DNA from: Elmis aenea
Taxonomy: Eukaryota > Arthropoda > Insecta > Coleoptera > Elmidae
DNA: 64,000 nt
Direction of reading: 5' to 3'
Assembly (NCBI GenBank): GCA_947652605.1
Contig: OX393583.1
Span: 14,921,222 to 14,985,221 of the forward strand
Shown here: positions 1 through 9,759 of the stretch, in pieces
How positions within the stretch are numbered: the first letter of the stretch is position 1
How the letters are laid out: each line of letters opens with the position of its first letter
Position numbers and translations under genes: made by a program
Notes under the pieces: generated by a model
Database searches by the model: none
What the model was told of the DNA's origin: nothing
Seen by the model: only the letters and a program-made list of their open reading frames with translations

Positions 1-89
1 AAGTGTGTCTTTATATTAGGCGATATTTGTAAACCTAGATCAGTCCTAAAAATTAATGAAAATATATACTTGTTTGCATTATAAATATA

Positions 90-1378
90 CCGGGTGTAAA
101 TGAAGTGTGGTACACCCCCTTTTTTTTCTTTAGTTTTGAGTTTAGATAAATGAAAATTTAGACATATGATATGTGCAAAAAACCGGGCTTTTTGAGCCTT
201 TGCACACATTTGTTTCACTTCCGGTTTCGCCGGAAATGACCCCAACTTTGTTATTTTAAATGGAACACCCTGTATATTTTTACATTTTTGGAAAGAGGAA
301 GTGATTTTGGATACAAATGCACTATTTTGGTTAATTTTTATAATCTCAAAAAAAAATTTAAACAAAATTTAGTTTTTTGTTAAGGGTGCCGTGACCTGCA
401 CAAATTGATTTTTATTATGTCAACAATTGTCCAAAAAACGTTTTTGTAAATTTTAAATGACATTTAGGTTACTTTAATCGGCTTTGAAGGTTGCGGAATC
501 GGTTTTTTGACAAAAAGTCAATTTTTTTAAATGGAACCATGCTGGTACTAGCAGTTATTTAAATGGAGCATCTTTTAACGAATCCATCAATACCAATAAC
601 TTGTATTTTTATTAAGAATCTTTTTCAAAAATTTCAAATTATTGTGAAAATTTATTAAGAGATCCTGTTAATCGCGGTACACTGTGCATAACTAAAACAA
701 AACAAATGATCGTTGTTTTATGTTTAACTACTGTAGTCATTTAATTAAAAAGTCTAAAAATTTTGGTAATCATTTTTATATAATTAGATTACTGCGATTA
801 AAAGGATCTCTTAATAAATTTTCACAATAAATTGAAATTTTTGAAGTAGATTCTTAATAAAAATACAAGTTGTTGGTACCGATAGATTCGTTAGAAGATG
901 CTTGATTTAAATAACCGCTAGTACCAGCATGGTTCCATTTAAAAAAATTTACTTTTTGTCAAAAAACCGATTCCGCAACCTTCAAAGCCGATTAAAGTAA
1001 CCTAAATATCGTTTAAAACTTACAAAAACGTTTTTTGGACAATTGTTGACATAATAAAAATCAATTTGTGCAGGTCACGGCACTCTTAATAAAAAACTAA
1101 TTTTGTTTTAAAAAAATTTTGAGGTTATAAAAATTAACGAAAATAGTGCAGTTGTATCAAAAATCACTTCCTCTTTCCAAAAATATAAAAATATACAGGG
1201 TGTTCCATTTAAAATAACAAAGTTGGGGTCATTTCCGGCGAAACCGGAAGTGAAACAAATGTGTGCAAGGGCTCAAAAACCCCGGTTTTTTGCACATATC
1301 ATACGTCTAAAATTTCATTTATTTAAAATCAAAACTAAAGAAAAAAAAGGGAGTGTACCACACTTCATTTACACCCGG
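90..1378. repeat. Foldback element with TA target site, family A
   Basis: The two halves are inverted copies of each other: the left end (CCGGGTGTAAATGAAG...) is mirrored at 1378, and long matches continue inward to a centre near 735. TA flanks both ends (88-89 and 1379-1380). Each outer arm of about 190 bp looks like a small element of its own: it starts with CCGGGTG and ends with CACCCTG at about 272 (mirrored as CAGGGTGTTCC from about 1196). Related arms recur at 54234-54419 and inside 57036-57607. No credible coding region; the short open frame near 1223 is within the palindrome. Confidence 0.85.
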
Positions 1379-1411
1379 TATATTTGTTTATTAATAAAAA
1401 CTGCTTTTATT

Positions 1412-1424
1412 ATGCCCCCTAATT
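1412..1424. repeat. Target-site duplication, left copy of LINE
   Basis: ATGCCCCCTAATT occurs here and again at 6692-6704, exactly flanking the non-LTR element. The 13 bp are identical, which suggests a recent insertion. Confidence 0.95.
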
Positions 1425-1949
1425 GGGGGTTAGGGGAACTTAGGGCCCCAGGGGGGAGACTAATTTCGGATGGTACCGGGGTGGCTTAAAACCCAGTTCG
1501 CCGGTACCGGATAGTCAATCCCTAGACCGTCCGGGAACCTTCACGTGGTGCCCCTGTTTAAACCAATCTCGGCGGATCTAGACAGACAAGTCGATAAAAC
1601 ATCCTGACCGGCTGTAGTTTCGTGGCTTAGGTCCTGCACAGGAAATAAAAAAACGAAGCCGGTGAACCATGTACCATGGCCACCGACAGAACCATGCACT
1701 CCGCTGTCCGTGGACATGTCTCACGAGCAGAGTGCGGGGGATCTTGGCTTAACCGCCCGGGTCAAGAGGAAACAACCTCAATAAAAATTCTAAATCCTAC
1801 AGTGGGAAACCAGGCTAATGGGATGCATGGCTGGATAGAGGACCAGTCATTACTGGAATAACCTTGGGGACAGGGCGCACCCCATTGTATATAGCCTTCC
1901 CGTGCGTGAATCGAGGTAGCGTACGGGTGACACCCAGACCTCGGTACTC
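1425..1949 (+). promoter_or_regulatory. 5' UTR and presumed internal promoter of the LINE
   Basis: This is the GC-rich leader between the 5' target duplication and the ORF1 start. Non-LTR elements carry an internal promoter in this region; no specific motif is recognised here. A short open frame at 1676-1861 (61 codons) lies in it and could be an upstream ORF, but nothing supports translation. Confidence 0.55.
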
Positions 1950-2954
1950 GTGGGACCAAATATGGACTTAATAGACTTGGACATAACGACCACCGAACAA
2001 CCTGTCGTGGACTCGAAAGAGGACACGACACGACAGTCAAAAGACGCAGGGGCCGAGAGCACCAGTGTCTTGCGACCTGACAAAAAAGACGCAGGGGCCG
2101 AGAGCACCTGCAGACCAAAACTTTCCGGAGCCCAGCGACGGAAACTTAAAAAGGTAAGAGTTGCTCAAAGTGGGGGACAAGCTGTTGCGAGTCTTCCACC
2201 TAGAGCAGCGACAGGTACGCCCTCAAAGTGCCTGGTTGGGACGCCAAAGCGACACCGATCAGATGACAGCACTCCACAGGGTGTCAAAAAGGTCGTCAAG
2301 AGGCTCAAGGGATCCGAAGGGAGTACCTTAAGCTTCAAAGACGCCTTAACGGGGACTAAGATGGCTATCATCGACACAGACCCGGAAAAGCAGCTCTCCG
2401 AAGAGGAGACAGGGAAGATAAAGACCTGGATCCTCGATAGGATTGACTGCGTCAAACCAGGTGAGGCATGCCCAAGGTTCACGGACTGCAGGCATAGAGA
2501 GGGATCCTTGAGGATAACCGTATCCGACCAGGCCACCAGGGACTGGTTAGACGGGGAGTTAGTAAGAGTAAGTCCATGGGAAGGGGCTAAGCTTAGACTT
2601 GTCGAGGCTAAGAACCTTCCCAAGCCAGTCAGGAGTCTGGTATGGATACCGGGACCCCCCGAGGAACCGGAAAAAATCATCAGTCGCTTTGGTAAGCAGA
2701 ACCAGGGCGTCGATACCACTAACTGGAGAGTGGTGGACAGGAAAACTGATCCAAAGGGACAACAACTCGTTGTTCTAATGGATCAGGGCTCCTGGGACCA
2801 GCTCTCCAAGTTTGATTACAGACCCCACGTCAATTTTACGAGGGTCACTTTCAAGGCCTTGTCCAAGGACAAGGACAAGAAAGGGGAACCGAGCCAGGCA
2901 ATGGAGACGGAGGAAGGGGCCCTAGGGGAACCTCAACCCTCCACCAGCTCTTAA
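1950..2954 (+). CDS. ORF1 protein of the LINE (DUF4780-like nucleic-acid-binding protein)
   Basis: The protein is 334 aa. The N-terminal third is polar and basic with a duplicated KDAGAEST motif (residues about 30-55, a 46-bp direct repeat in the DNA). The C-terminal half, about residues 140-310, contains LRLVEAKNLPKPVRSLVWIP and a following beta-rich stretch resembling the DUF4780 domain found in ORF1 proteins of insect non-LTR elements. No CCHC zinc knuckles are visible, unlike many I-group ORF1s. The expected role is binding element RNA in the ribonucleoprotein. It ends 10 bp before ORF2 in another frame. The start at 1950 is the first in-frame ATG; translation could also use the next Met four codons on. 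Confidence 0.88.
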   Translation: MGPNMDLIDLDITTTEQPVVDSKEDTTRQSKDAGAESTSVLRPDKKDAGAESTCRPKLSGAQRRKLKKVRVAQSGGQAVASLPPRAATGTPSKCLVGTPKRHRSDDSTPQGVKKVVKRLKGSEGSTLSFKDALTGTKMAIIDTDPEKQLSEEETGKIKTWILDRIDCVKPGEACPRFTDCRHREGSLRITVSDQATRDWLDGELVRVSPWEGAKLRLVEAKNLPKPVRSLVWIPGPPEEPEKIISRFGKQNQGVDTTNWRVVDRKTDPKGQQLVVLMDQGSWDQLSKFDYRPHVNFTRVTFKALSKDKDKKGEPSQAMETEEGALGEPQPSTSS

Positions 2955-2964
2955 TAGGTAAGCA

Positions 2965-5900
2965 ATGATACGCTTACTTCAAATTAACCTGCATCACTGT
3001 AGGGCGGCATCAGCTGCACTCAGTGCATACATGTTAAAAAATGAGATCGATGTTGCACTGGTCCAGGAACCCTGGACTGTTAAAGGAGCAATAAGAGGTC
3101 TCGGAGGAGCTGGAGTTCAGGTCATTTATGACCTAACAAAAGCAAACCCAAGAACATGCATTGTTCTAAAAAATCGCAAAGTACAAGCGATGCCATTATG
3201 GAATTTCTGTTCCAGAGATCTAGTGGCCACAAACCTCATCCTGAAGGAGGAGGAAAGGCAGAGGGAGATAACTCTCGTATCTGCCTACCTGCCATACGAT
3301 CAGGATGGGGACCCACCAACAGATGAAGTGAGGAGGTTGGTGGAGGAAAAAACCCGCAGGGGCCAACCACTACTAATTGGTTGTGACGCAAATGCACACC
3401 ACATTGTATGGGGTAGTACAGGAACCAACAATAGAGGTGAGTCTCTCCTAGAGTTCTTAATCACTAACAACCTAGTGATAGTAAATAGAGGAAATGAACC
3501 GACCTTTGTTAATGTACAAAGAAGGAAGGTCATTGACTTAAGTATATGCACTCCAAATATGAGTGACATAGTAAGCAATTGGCATGTATCAGACGAGCCA
3601 TCGCTCTCTGATCACAGGTACATAAGGTTCAATATTAAATTGAACGAAAATACTTCACAAGTATACAGAAATCCAAGGGCCACTGACTGGAACCTTTACA
3701 GGGAACAGTTACAAGCGGAACTTGAAAACTGTCCACAGACGGCTAATAACACAGCCGAACTGGAGGTCATGGAAAGCAGTCTCAGAACTGCTATCATTCA
3801 AGCCTATGAATACAGTTGCCCCATAAGGGAGAAAAGAACCTCAAAACAAGTGCCCTGGTGGCATGAGGGACTTGGACACCTTAGGGACAACACAAGGAAG
3901 TTATTCAATAGAGCCAAAAGAACAGGGGACTGGGGGACATATAGGACCTCACTAACCGAATACAACAAGGCCATAAGAAAGGCGAAAAGGGACTCATGGA
4001 GAGACTACTGTCAGGGCCTCGAACAGACACCTGAAACAGCTAGACTCCAAAAAGTCCTCATGAAAGGAACCGAAGGAAACATCGGTTCGCTTAAAAAATC
4101 AGACGGGGCTTATACAGAAACTGGGAAGGAGACTTTGGAGCTTCTGCTCCATACGCACTTCCCAGGTTCTTACACCCTGAACGAAAGAACAGAAAGAGAC
4201 GAAAATATATGTCTAAACCTCAGAAGAGCAAACCGAGAGGGCTGGCATATAGCCAAAAAGGTAATAAATCAAACAAAAGTAAGATGGGCAGTCAACAAAT
4301 TTCTACCATTCAAATCACCAGGGAAAGATGGAATTATACCTGTGTTATTACAGCAAGGGCTAGACTTGCTGGCCTCCAACCTTTGTACGATGCTCAGGGC
4401 TAGTTTAGCTCTCGCATACGTACCTAGAGCTTGGAGAGACGTAAAGGTGGTTTTTATTCCAAAGCAGGGACGAGAGTCATACGCCCAGCCCAAAGCTTTC
4501 AGACCAATAAGTCTGACATCCTTCCTCCTAAAACTATTGGAGAGACTCATAGAAAGGCACATAAGGGACGAGGTTCTTGGGGGTTCACCCCTTAATCGAC
4601 ACCAATATGCCTATCAGTCAGGAAAATCTTGCGAGCTAGCCATACATGAAATAGCTAGCAAGATCGAGCGTGGTCTAAAGAACAAAGATACCACACTTGG
4701 AGTGTTTCTAGATATCGAGGGAGCGTTTGATAATGCCTCCCCGAGATCAATACAAAATGCAGTGGAAAGCAGAGGAATACATTTTACAATTTGTAAATGG
4801 ATATCCGAAATGCTTAAACACAGAAACATTTATGCTTCTGCTTTTGGACAGACTGCAGGAGTCAAGGCTGTCCGAGGGTGTCCACAGGGGGGAGTTCTTT
4901 CTCCCCTCTTATGGTGCCTAGTGGCAGACGAGCTCCTGTGGAGACTGGAGAAAGCAGGGCACTTTGCGGTAGGCTATGCCGATGACATAGCCATACTAAC
5001 AACAGGCAAGTTCGGGGGCGTAGTATCAGACATGATGCAAGGCGCCCTACGAATTGTCGAAAGGTGGTGCACAGCTGAGGGATTAACGGTGAATCCGTCC
5101 AAAACCTCACTAGTACACTTCACTAGAAAAACAAAACCATGTGGGACTAAAACAGTGTATCTGTTCGAAGAACCATTGACAACAGTAGGAGAAGTTAAAT
5201 ATTTAGGAGTGATTCTAGATAGCAAACTTAACTTCAAACTACACGTAGAGAAAACCACCAAGAAAGCCACTGTAGCTCTATGGACTTGCAGGAGGATGCT
5301 TGGGAAAAACTGGGGATTAACACCCAGAATGATGCATTGGATATACACCAAGATGGTCATACCCATCGTAACCTACGCAAGTCTGATCTGGTGGACTAGA
5401 ACACAGATAAAAGACTGCAGGAACAAACTAGACAAGCTACAGCGATTGGCTTGCCTAAGTATTACAGGGGCCATTACAACAACGCCCACGGCGGCAATGG
5501 AAGTGTTGCTGAACTTACCTCCTCTTTACCTTGTGGTCAAATCACAAGCACTAAGAGGGGGGTATAGACTGAAAATCTTCTCCAAGGAGGGGAGACGTAG
5601 AGAAGGGCACTTAGCTATTCTCAACGAGATCGACACGCATCCGACATTAAATATGATCTCGGATAGAATAAACAGGACGCTAGCCATTGAGAAAACCTTT
5701 GGAATTACAATTCCAACACGGGACCAATGGGAGCGTCAAGAAATAGAGCTAAATGGCCTAGTCTGGTATACGGACGGGTCAAAAACGCAAAATGGCACAG
5801 GCTGCGGAATATGGGGAGCAGCACAACTGAGACAAGGCACATCCGTAAGCCTTGGACAGTGTGCAACCATATTTCAAGCTGAGGTGTACGCTATGCACTT

Positions 5901-6591
5901 ATGTGCAGAAACACTATTAGAAAGAGGTTTTAATAATAAAAGAATCTTCATAGTGTCCGACAGCCAAGCAGCGCTAAAAGCTCTTGGCTCGTCGGAAGTA
6001 AACTCAGGACTTGTTCTGAACTGCATACGGGCACTAAACGTGCTGGGAAGCAGGAATAATCTTAAACTGGTATGGTGCCCAGGGCACACAAACATACCAG
6101 GAAACGAGAAGGCAGATCGCCTAGCCAAAGTTGGTAGCGAGACACCTTTCTTCGGACCAGAACCCGCAGTTGGCATATCCTATGGAACAGTCAAGCGGTG
6201 TCTTAATGACATATTAACACAAGGGCATAATGCTTATTGGAAAAAAGTGGCAGGACAAGCCCATTCTAAGGCTATCCTGTCAATGGTCTCTAAAGAAAAG
6301 ACAGAAGAAATGCTCAGGATGAGCAGAGCAGACATCAGAGCAACCACAGGACTCGTTACAGGACACTGTGGCCTAAACAAACACTTCTACATAATAGGGC
6401 TCTCAGAGACCGACATATGTAGAGGATGTGGTGAGGAAGAAGAAACTCCTCTTCACGTAATATGCCAGTGTGAAGGATTCACTCCATATCGGCGTACACT
6501 TCTAGGGATGGAAAAAGCCAACCAAGAAGAGTTAAGAAAGACACCCTTAAAGAAAATCCTGGAGTTTTTTAAAAACACAGGACTCCTTTAA
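2965..6591 (+). CDS. ORF2: endonuclease, reverse transcriptase and RNase H polyprotein
   Basis: The protein is 1208 aa with no internal stop. An APE-type endonuclease occupies residues 1 to about 220: N8, E35 (QEPW), D141/N143/H145 (CDANAH) and S215-D216-H217. The RT lies at about 440-720: FRPISLTS, motif A FLDIEGAFD (D583), CPQGGVLSPLL and YADD (671-674). RNase H lies at about 930-1060 with D937 (YTDGS), E973, D999 (SDS), H1041 (PGH) and D1051. A C-terminal C1152-x2-C1155-x8-H1164-x4-C1169 motif follows. All catalytic residues I could check are present, so the enzyme may be functional in target-primed reverse transcription. The ATG is 10 bp after the ORF1 stop (TAATAG then GTAAGCAATG), suggesting coupled termination and reinitiation. 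Confidence 0.96.
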   Translation: MIRLLQINLHHCRAASAALSAYMLKNEIDVALVQEPWTVKGAIRGLGGAGVQVIYDLTKANPRTCIVLKNRKVQAMPLWNFCSRDLVATNLILKEEERQREITLVSAYLPYDQDGDPPTDEVRRLVEEKTRRGQPLLIGCDANAHHIVWGSTGTNNRGESLLEFLITNNLVIVNRGNEPTFVNVQRRKVIDLSICTPNMSDIVSNWHVSDEPSLSDHRYIRFNIKLNENTSQVYRNPRATDWNLYREQLQAELENCPQTANNTAELEVMESSLRTAIIQAYEYSCPIREKRTSKQVPWWHEGLGHLRDNTRKLFNRAKRTGDWGTYRTSLTEYNKAIRKAKRDSWRDYCQGLEQTPETARLQKVLMKGTEGNIGSLKKSDGAYTETGKETLELLLHTHFPGSYTLNERTERDENICLNLRRANREGWHIAKKVINQTKVRWAVNKFLPFKSPGKDGIIPVLLQQGLDLLASNLCTMLRASLALAYVPRAWRDVKVVFIPKQGRESYAQPKAFRPISLTSFLLKLLERLIERHIRDEVLGGSPLNRHQYAYQSGKSCELAIHEIASKIERGLKNKDTTLGVFLDIEGAFDNASPRSIQNAVESRGIHFTICKWISEMLKHRNIYASAFGQTAGVKAVRGCPQGGVLSPLLWCLVADELLWRLEKAGHFAVGYADDIAILTTGKFGGVVSDMMQGALRIVERWCTAEGLTVNPSKTSLVHFTRKTKPCGTKTVYLFEEPLTTVGEVKYLGVILDSKLNFKLHVEKTTKKATVALWTCRRMLGKNWGLTPRMMHWIYTKMVIPIVTYASLIWWTRTQIKDCRNKLDKLQRLACLSITGAITTTPTAAMEVLLNLPPLYLVVKSQALRGGYRLKIFSKEGRRREGHLAILNEIDTHPTLNMISDRINRTLAIEKTFGITIPTRDQWERQEIELNGLVWYTDGSKTQNGTGCGIWGAAQLRQGTSVSLGQCATIFQAEVYAMHLCAETLLERGFNNKRIFIVSDSQAALKALGSSEVNSGLVLNCIRALNVLGSRNNLKLVWCPGHTNIPGNEKADRLAKVGSETPFFGPEPAVGISYGTVKRCLNDILTQGHNAYWKKVAGQAHSKAILSMVSKEKTEEMLRMSRADIRATTGLVTGHCGLNKHFYIIGLSETDICRGCGEEEETPLHVICQCEGFTPYRRTLLGMEKANQEELRKTPLKKILEFFKNTGLL

Positions 6592-6691
6592 GGGACATCA
6601 CCAGAGGGTACAATAGACCAATAGGTCGCAGTACAGGAACCCGTAAGGGGACCACCTCCGCGGAAATAAATAAATAATAATGAAATAATAA
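6592..6691 (+). other. 3' UTR and A/T-repeat tail of the LINE
   Basis: About 100 bp follow the ORF2 stop. The last 29 bp are TAAA/TAA-type repeats (AAATAAATAAATAATAATG...), followed immediately by the second target duplication at 6692-6704. No AATAAA signal stands apart from the repeat tail. Confidence 0.8.
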
Positions 6692-6704
6692 ATGCCCCCT
6701 AATT
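6692..6704. repeat. Target-site duplication, right copy of LINE
   Basis: Identical to 1412-1424 (ATGCCCCCTAATT). Confidence 0.95.
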
Positions 6705-6717
6705 AATAGTATCAGTT

Positions 6718-6940
6718 AACTATATAAATTACTAGCTGATTTACGCTGCGTTGCACGGGTGATTACAATTCTCTTTTATCAATCACAGACTACTCGCGCT
6801 CCGCGCTCGCCGGCCGTTCTTTATACCACGTTGGGCCCTAAATAGTAACTGTGCAAAATTTGGTCCCGATCGGTCAACGGACCTAGGATTCTATAGCGAA
6901 CAAACAAACACACACACAAACAAACAAGCTCTTTTCTATA
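6718..6940 (+). repeat. Dispersed repeat with GTTGCACGGG and AAACAAGCTCTTTT ends
   Basis: It contains CGTTGCACGGGTGATTACAA, then GGTCCCGATCGGTCAACGGA and a run of AAAC units ending CAAGCTCTTTT. The same two blocks occur at 63274-63772, where they are farther apart. The end resembles the 3' tail of a LINE-derived (RTE-like) or SINE-type element; this is inference. No coding capacity is seen in this copy. Confidence 0.6.
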
Positions 6941-7081
6941 CAGGGTGATTGATTGAGACCGGGACTTAAAAATGCATGAAGAATGAAAAAGAATATGGAT
7001 CTGAAATTTTGGTTATGACCATAATGGCATCTGATCTGTTTATTGAAAATATTTTCAATATTACTACTGGATCTAAATTAT

Positions 7082-7371
7082 AACATGCGTTCAAAGTGTA
7101 GCCCACTCTCCATGTGCAATACAAATTTGAGATCTGCACTTTGTAGATAATAATGTTTTCCTAAGCATATTTCTTTTTATTTAATGAACTTTTGTTAAAC
7201 TAGCCAATTAATTTTGTAATTGTGTTCCAACTGTTTTTTATGATTAGCTGTTTTAAGAACATTTTATCAAACAAAAAGTAACATGCTTAGAGAAACATTG
7301 TAATCTACAAAGTGCAGATCTCAAATTTGCATTGCCCATGGAGAGTGGGCTACACATTGAACGCATGTATA
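7082..7371. repeat. Short foldback with transposase C-terminal remnants in its arms
   Basis: The left arm (GCGTTCAAAGTGTAGCCCAC...) and right arm (...GTGGGCTACACATTGAACGC) are inverted copies of about 90 bp around a roughly 100-bp centre. Read outward, both arms encode a peptide like MESGLHFER, which resembles the conserved GGHFEHLL C-terminus of insect Tc1/mariner-type transposases. This suggests derivation from the 3' end of such an element. The CAGGGTG motif at 6943 may belong to the same element's outer end. Confidence 0.65.
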
Positions 7372-9558
7372 GTAGTAGGTAAAGTAATTGAAAAATCATA
7401 AATTATTATGTAATTTGAAAAATATCATAAATTATTTAGGTTTCTTTGTGTTTAATTAAGTACAGCTAGTTTATTTATGAGATGTTTTGTTTTGTAATTA
7501 AACTTAACAAAAACAAAAACATTGCTTATTTTTAAAAATAAACCAGTAAGAAAAAGTATCTTTTTAATGGTGTCATAGCCAACTACGACCCGTATTTAAA
7601 ATAAGAAAGTGGATGTTAAAACAACAAAAACAAATGAAGATAGGTAGAATTTATCAACCAATTTCAATTATATGCAAAAAAGTGTCCTAAAAATGTCGAA
7701 AAATATTTTGAGTATGATTTTAAATAAGCAAGTTATAAGCAAAAATGGAAAACAATATTTTATTTTAATGAATAGCGCAAAAACTATTATTTTTTTTCAG
7801 GATTTTTTATCATAGAATAGTTGCTCTTAAATCATAGATCACTCTCACCGATTTAACCAACTCCGTATCTCTTACCGTTTACTAGATCCCCATACTGTTC
7901 CGCAGCTTCACAGATACTGATAAATAATTGTATAATTCCTATATTACCGTTTATCGGTTGTTGACTTCACTGTTCATTTATTATCTATCGCCTTACTATT
8001 TATTTTAAGTCATGCAATCTATGTATTAAAAGTTTTATTATATGAAAAAAAAATACAAAAATTTACTGTTGTTTTTCGTCCTAAAATGATGGCCCTCTTG
8101 AGCAGACACCTTTGTGCGAGGCACTAAGGTTTAAAATTATTAATATATGGCACTGAAAAATGTTGCCGAACCCTCGACTCTAGACATCAAAATGCATGTG
8201 ATTGGAATAGGTTTGAGGGTGATACAATTTTTGCTTTTGCTCACCAACCATATCATGGAAAGCAATTCTAAACACTTGCCCAAGTCACTGTAAGAACTAG
8301 GCCCGACTGTTGTTAAACATAACAATTTTATCCAACATTATACTTTACACAAAACGGTTATAATCGAACTGAGTAATTGGAACTTTTATACAAAATTAAA
8401 CTCTAAAAAGTTTTGAATTTATAATAGTGAATAAAGCAACAAATATAAAACACTATCGCACTTACACCTACGCCTAATGTTGTTCTGGGTCTCCTGTTTT
8501 TAACAGTATCTTTATCTTTCCGTCTCTCCATTAAAATTCAACAAAAATTCGTTTTACACCTTCCACCAAGTATTAATCACTATTTATACCTTCAGTAAAA
8601 TGGGCTCTACGTCACTTACAATGGAATGCTTGCCTTATCTTACTAAACTTTAAGATAACGCTTTGATAAGATTTCTAATACTGTACGTACTCATGTAATA
8701 TCTTAGCAGTAGATGCTAATGACAAGAATTATCAGTATTTATTAGCACATTTTGTACCCATACTAACTTATTTATCAGACAGATAAGGTTTAAATCAACT
8801 TACAAAACTTCCAGATTTGGTTTTATCCTGTCGAGACATTGTAACCTATACATTGATCGGAAAATCCTGGAATGTATTATTTCACGGAATCTGTAAGTTA
8901 TAAACAACATATACTCACTTCAAATAACAGTTTATAGTATAAACTTTATGCAGTCAATTAATCAGTAGTTAAGTGTAAACAGTGTGAACTTAACCTCAAA
9001 GTTTGGTACAAGTAGAAATTACTCAAAGATTTTAAAGTATTTTAAGGTAAAAAACGCAGATTACATACGTTCAAATATCACAGAATCGGCATTCAAACAT
9101 AAGATTTTCCAAAATCTATCCAAAAACACAATTGCATACGATTTTAAACCACTACTTGTTGATCGTTGGCATTCCGGTAGATCAAATAACTTTTGTACTT
9201 CACAACCCACTTTGTTTTTCAAAAACGAATTGGTTGTCTAGAAGCAACAACGCCCGGAACGACCACTACCGGTCAAGCGAAAACCTTAACAAACTACCTA
9301 AAACGTAGGATTATTTGAAAAAAATAATGACAAGTCATTTTATTTGCTTTCTGAGGACAAATGAACTACCGCGAAAAATTAAATTATGGACATGGATGAT
9401 GGTCACAAAATATGCTGTTAACTAAAATGCGTATTTTAAGTTCTGTACAAGCAATTGCTTTAAATAAACAAAATAAATAAATACATTAAAACATTTTTCA
9501 TTAGTGTGTATTCGGATACTCATTGAAGCTGTTACTAAGTTCAAACGTGTTACAATTA
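7372..9558. other. AT-rich stretch without a recognisable gene
   Basis: At 7795-7920 there is a decayed copy of the arm found in the foldbacks at 52222-54231 and 60688-62193 (GATTTAACCAACTCCGTATC, CTTACCGTTTACTAGAT). The open frames at 8140-8325 (-) and 8984-9241 (+) show no family motif. Otherwise no feature is supported. Confidence 0.5.
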
Positions 9559-9560
9559 TA

Positions 9561-9757
9561 CAGGGTGTTCCAAATTAATCTAATGATAAAAACGTTATGA
9601 AAGAAGAAGAAATTCTACATTTTCATATTTTTTGCTATAACTACAGAAGTACGAGTAATTTAACACTTATTAAAATTGACTGTAGCTCCTCTCACACTTA
9701 AGAATAATTCATTCAATTTAAGCAAACATGTTGTTAAATGTTATCTGGAACACCCTG
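9561..9757. repeat. CAGGGTG MITE, 197 bp, short version
   Basis: It starts CAGGGTGTTCC, ends GGAACACCCTG, and is flanked by TA. The interior (CATATTTTTTGCTATAAC, AAGTACGAG) matches the foldback at 38424-38998, so this is an internally deleted relative. Noncoding. Confidence 0.85.
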
Positions 9758-9759
9758 TA

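Larger units (their letters stand above)
1425..6691 (+). mobile_element. Full-length non-LTR retrotransposon (I-group, probably LOA clade)
   Basis: The element is 5267 bp, bounded by a perfect 13-bp duplication, with a 525-bp 5' UTR, ORF1, ORF2 and a short 3' UTR ending in an A/T tail of TAAA and TAA units instead of poly(A). Both ORFs are open. ORF2 carries an apurinic endonuclease, reverse transcriptase, RNase H and a C-terminal Cys/His motif; this order is known for the I/LOA/R1-type group, and the N-terminal LQINLHHCRAA together with RNase H recalls LOA elements. The element is clearly richer in G+C than its flanks. Clade assignment is inference; a full-length, potentially active copy is what the sequence shows. 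Confidence 0.93.

Noticed and set aside
1223..1489. 88-codon frame at the foldback/LINE junction
   Set aside because: It spans the end of one element and the start of another across the target duplication, so it is not an ancient gene.
8984..9241. 85-codon plus-strand frame as a gene
   Set aside because: No domain, no convincing start or splice context, and composition like the surrounding AT-rich DNA.
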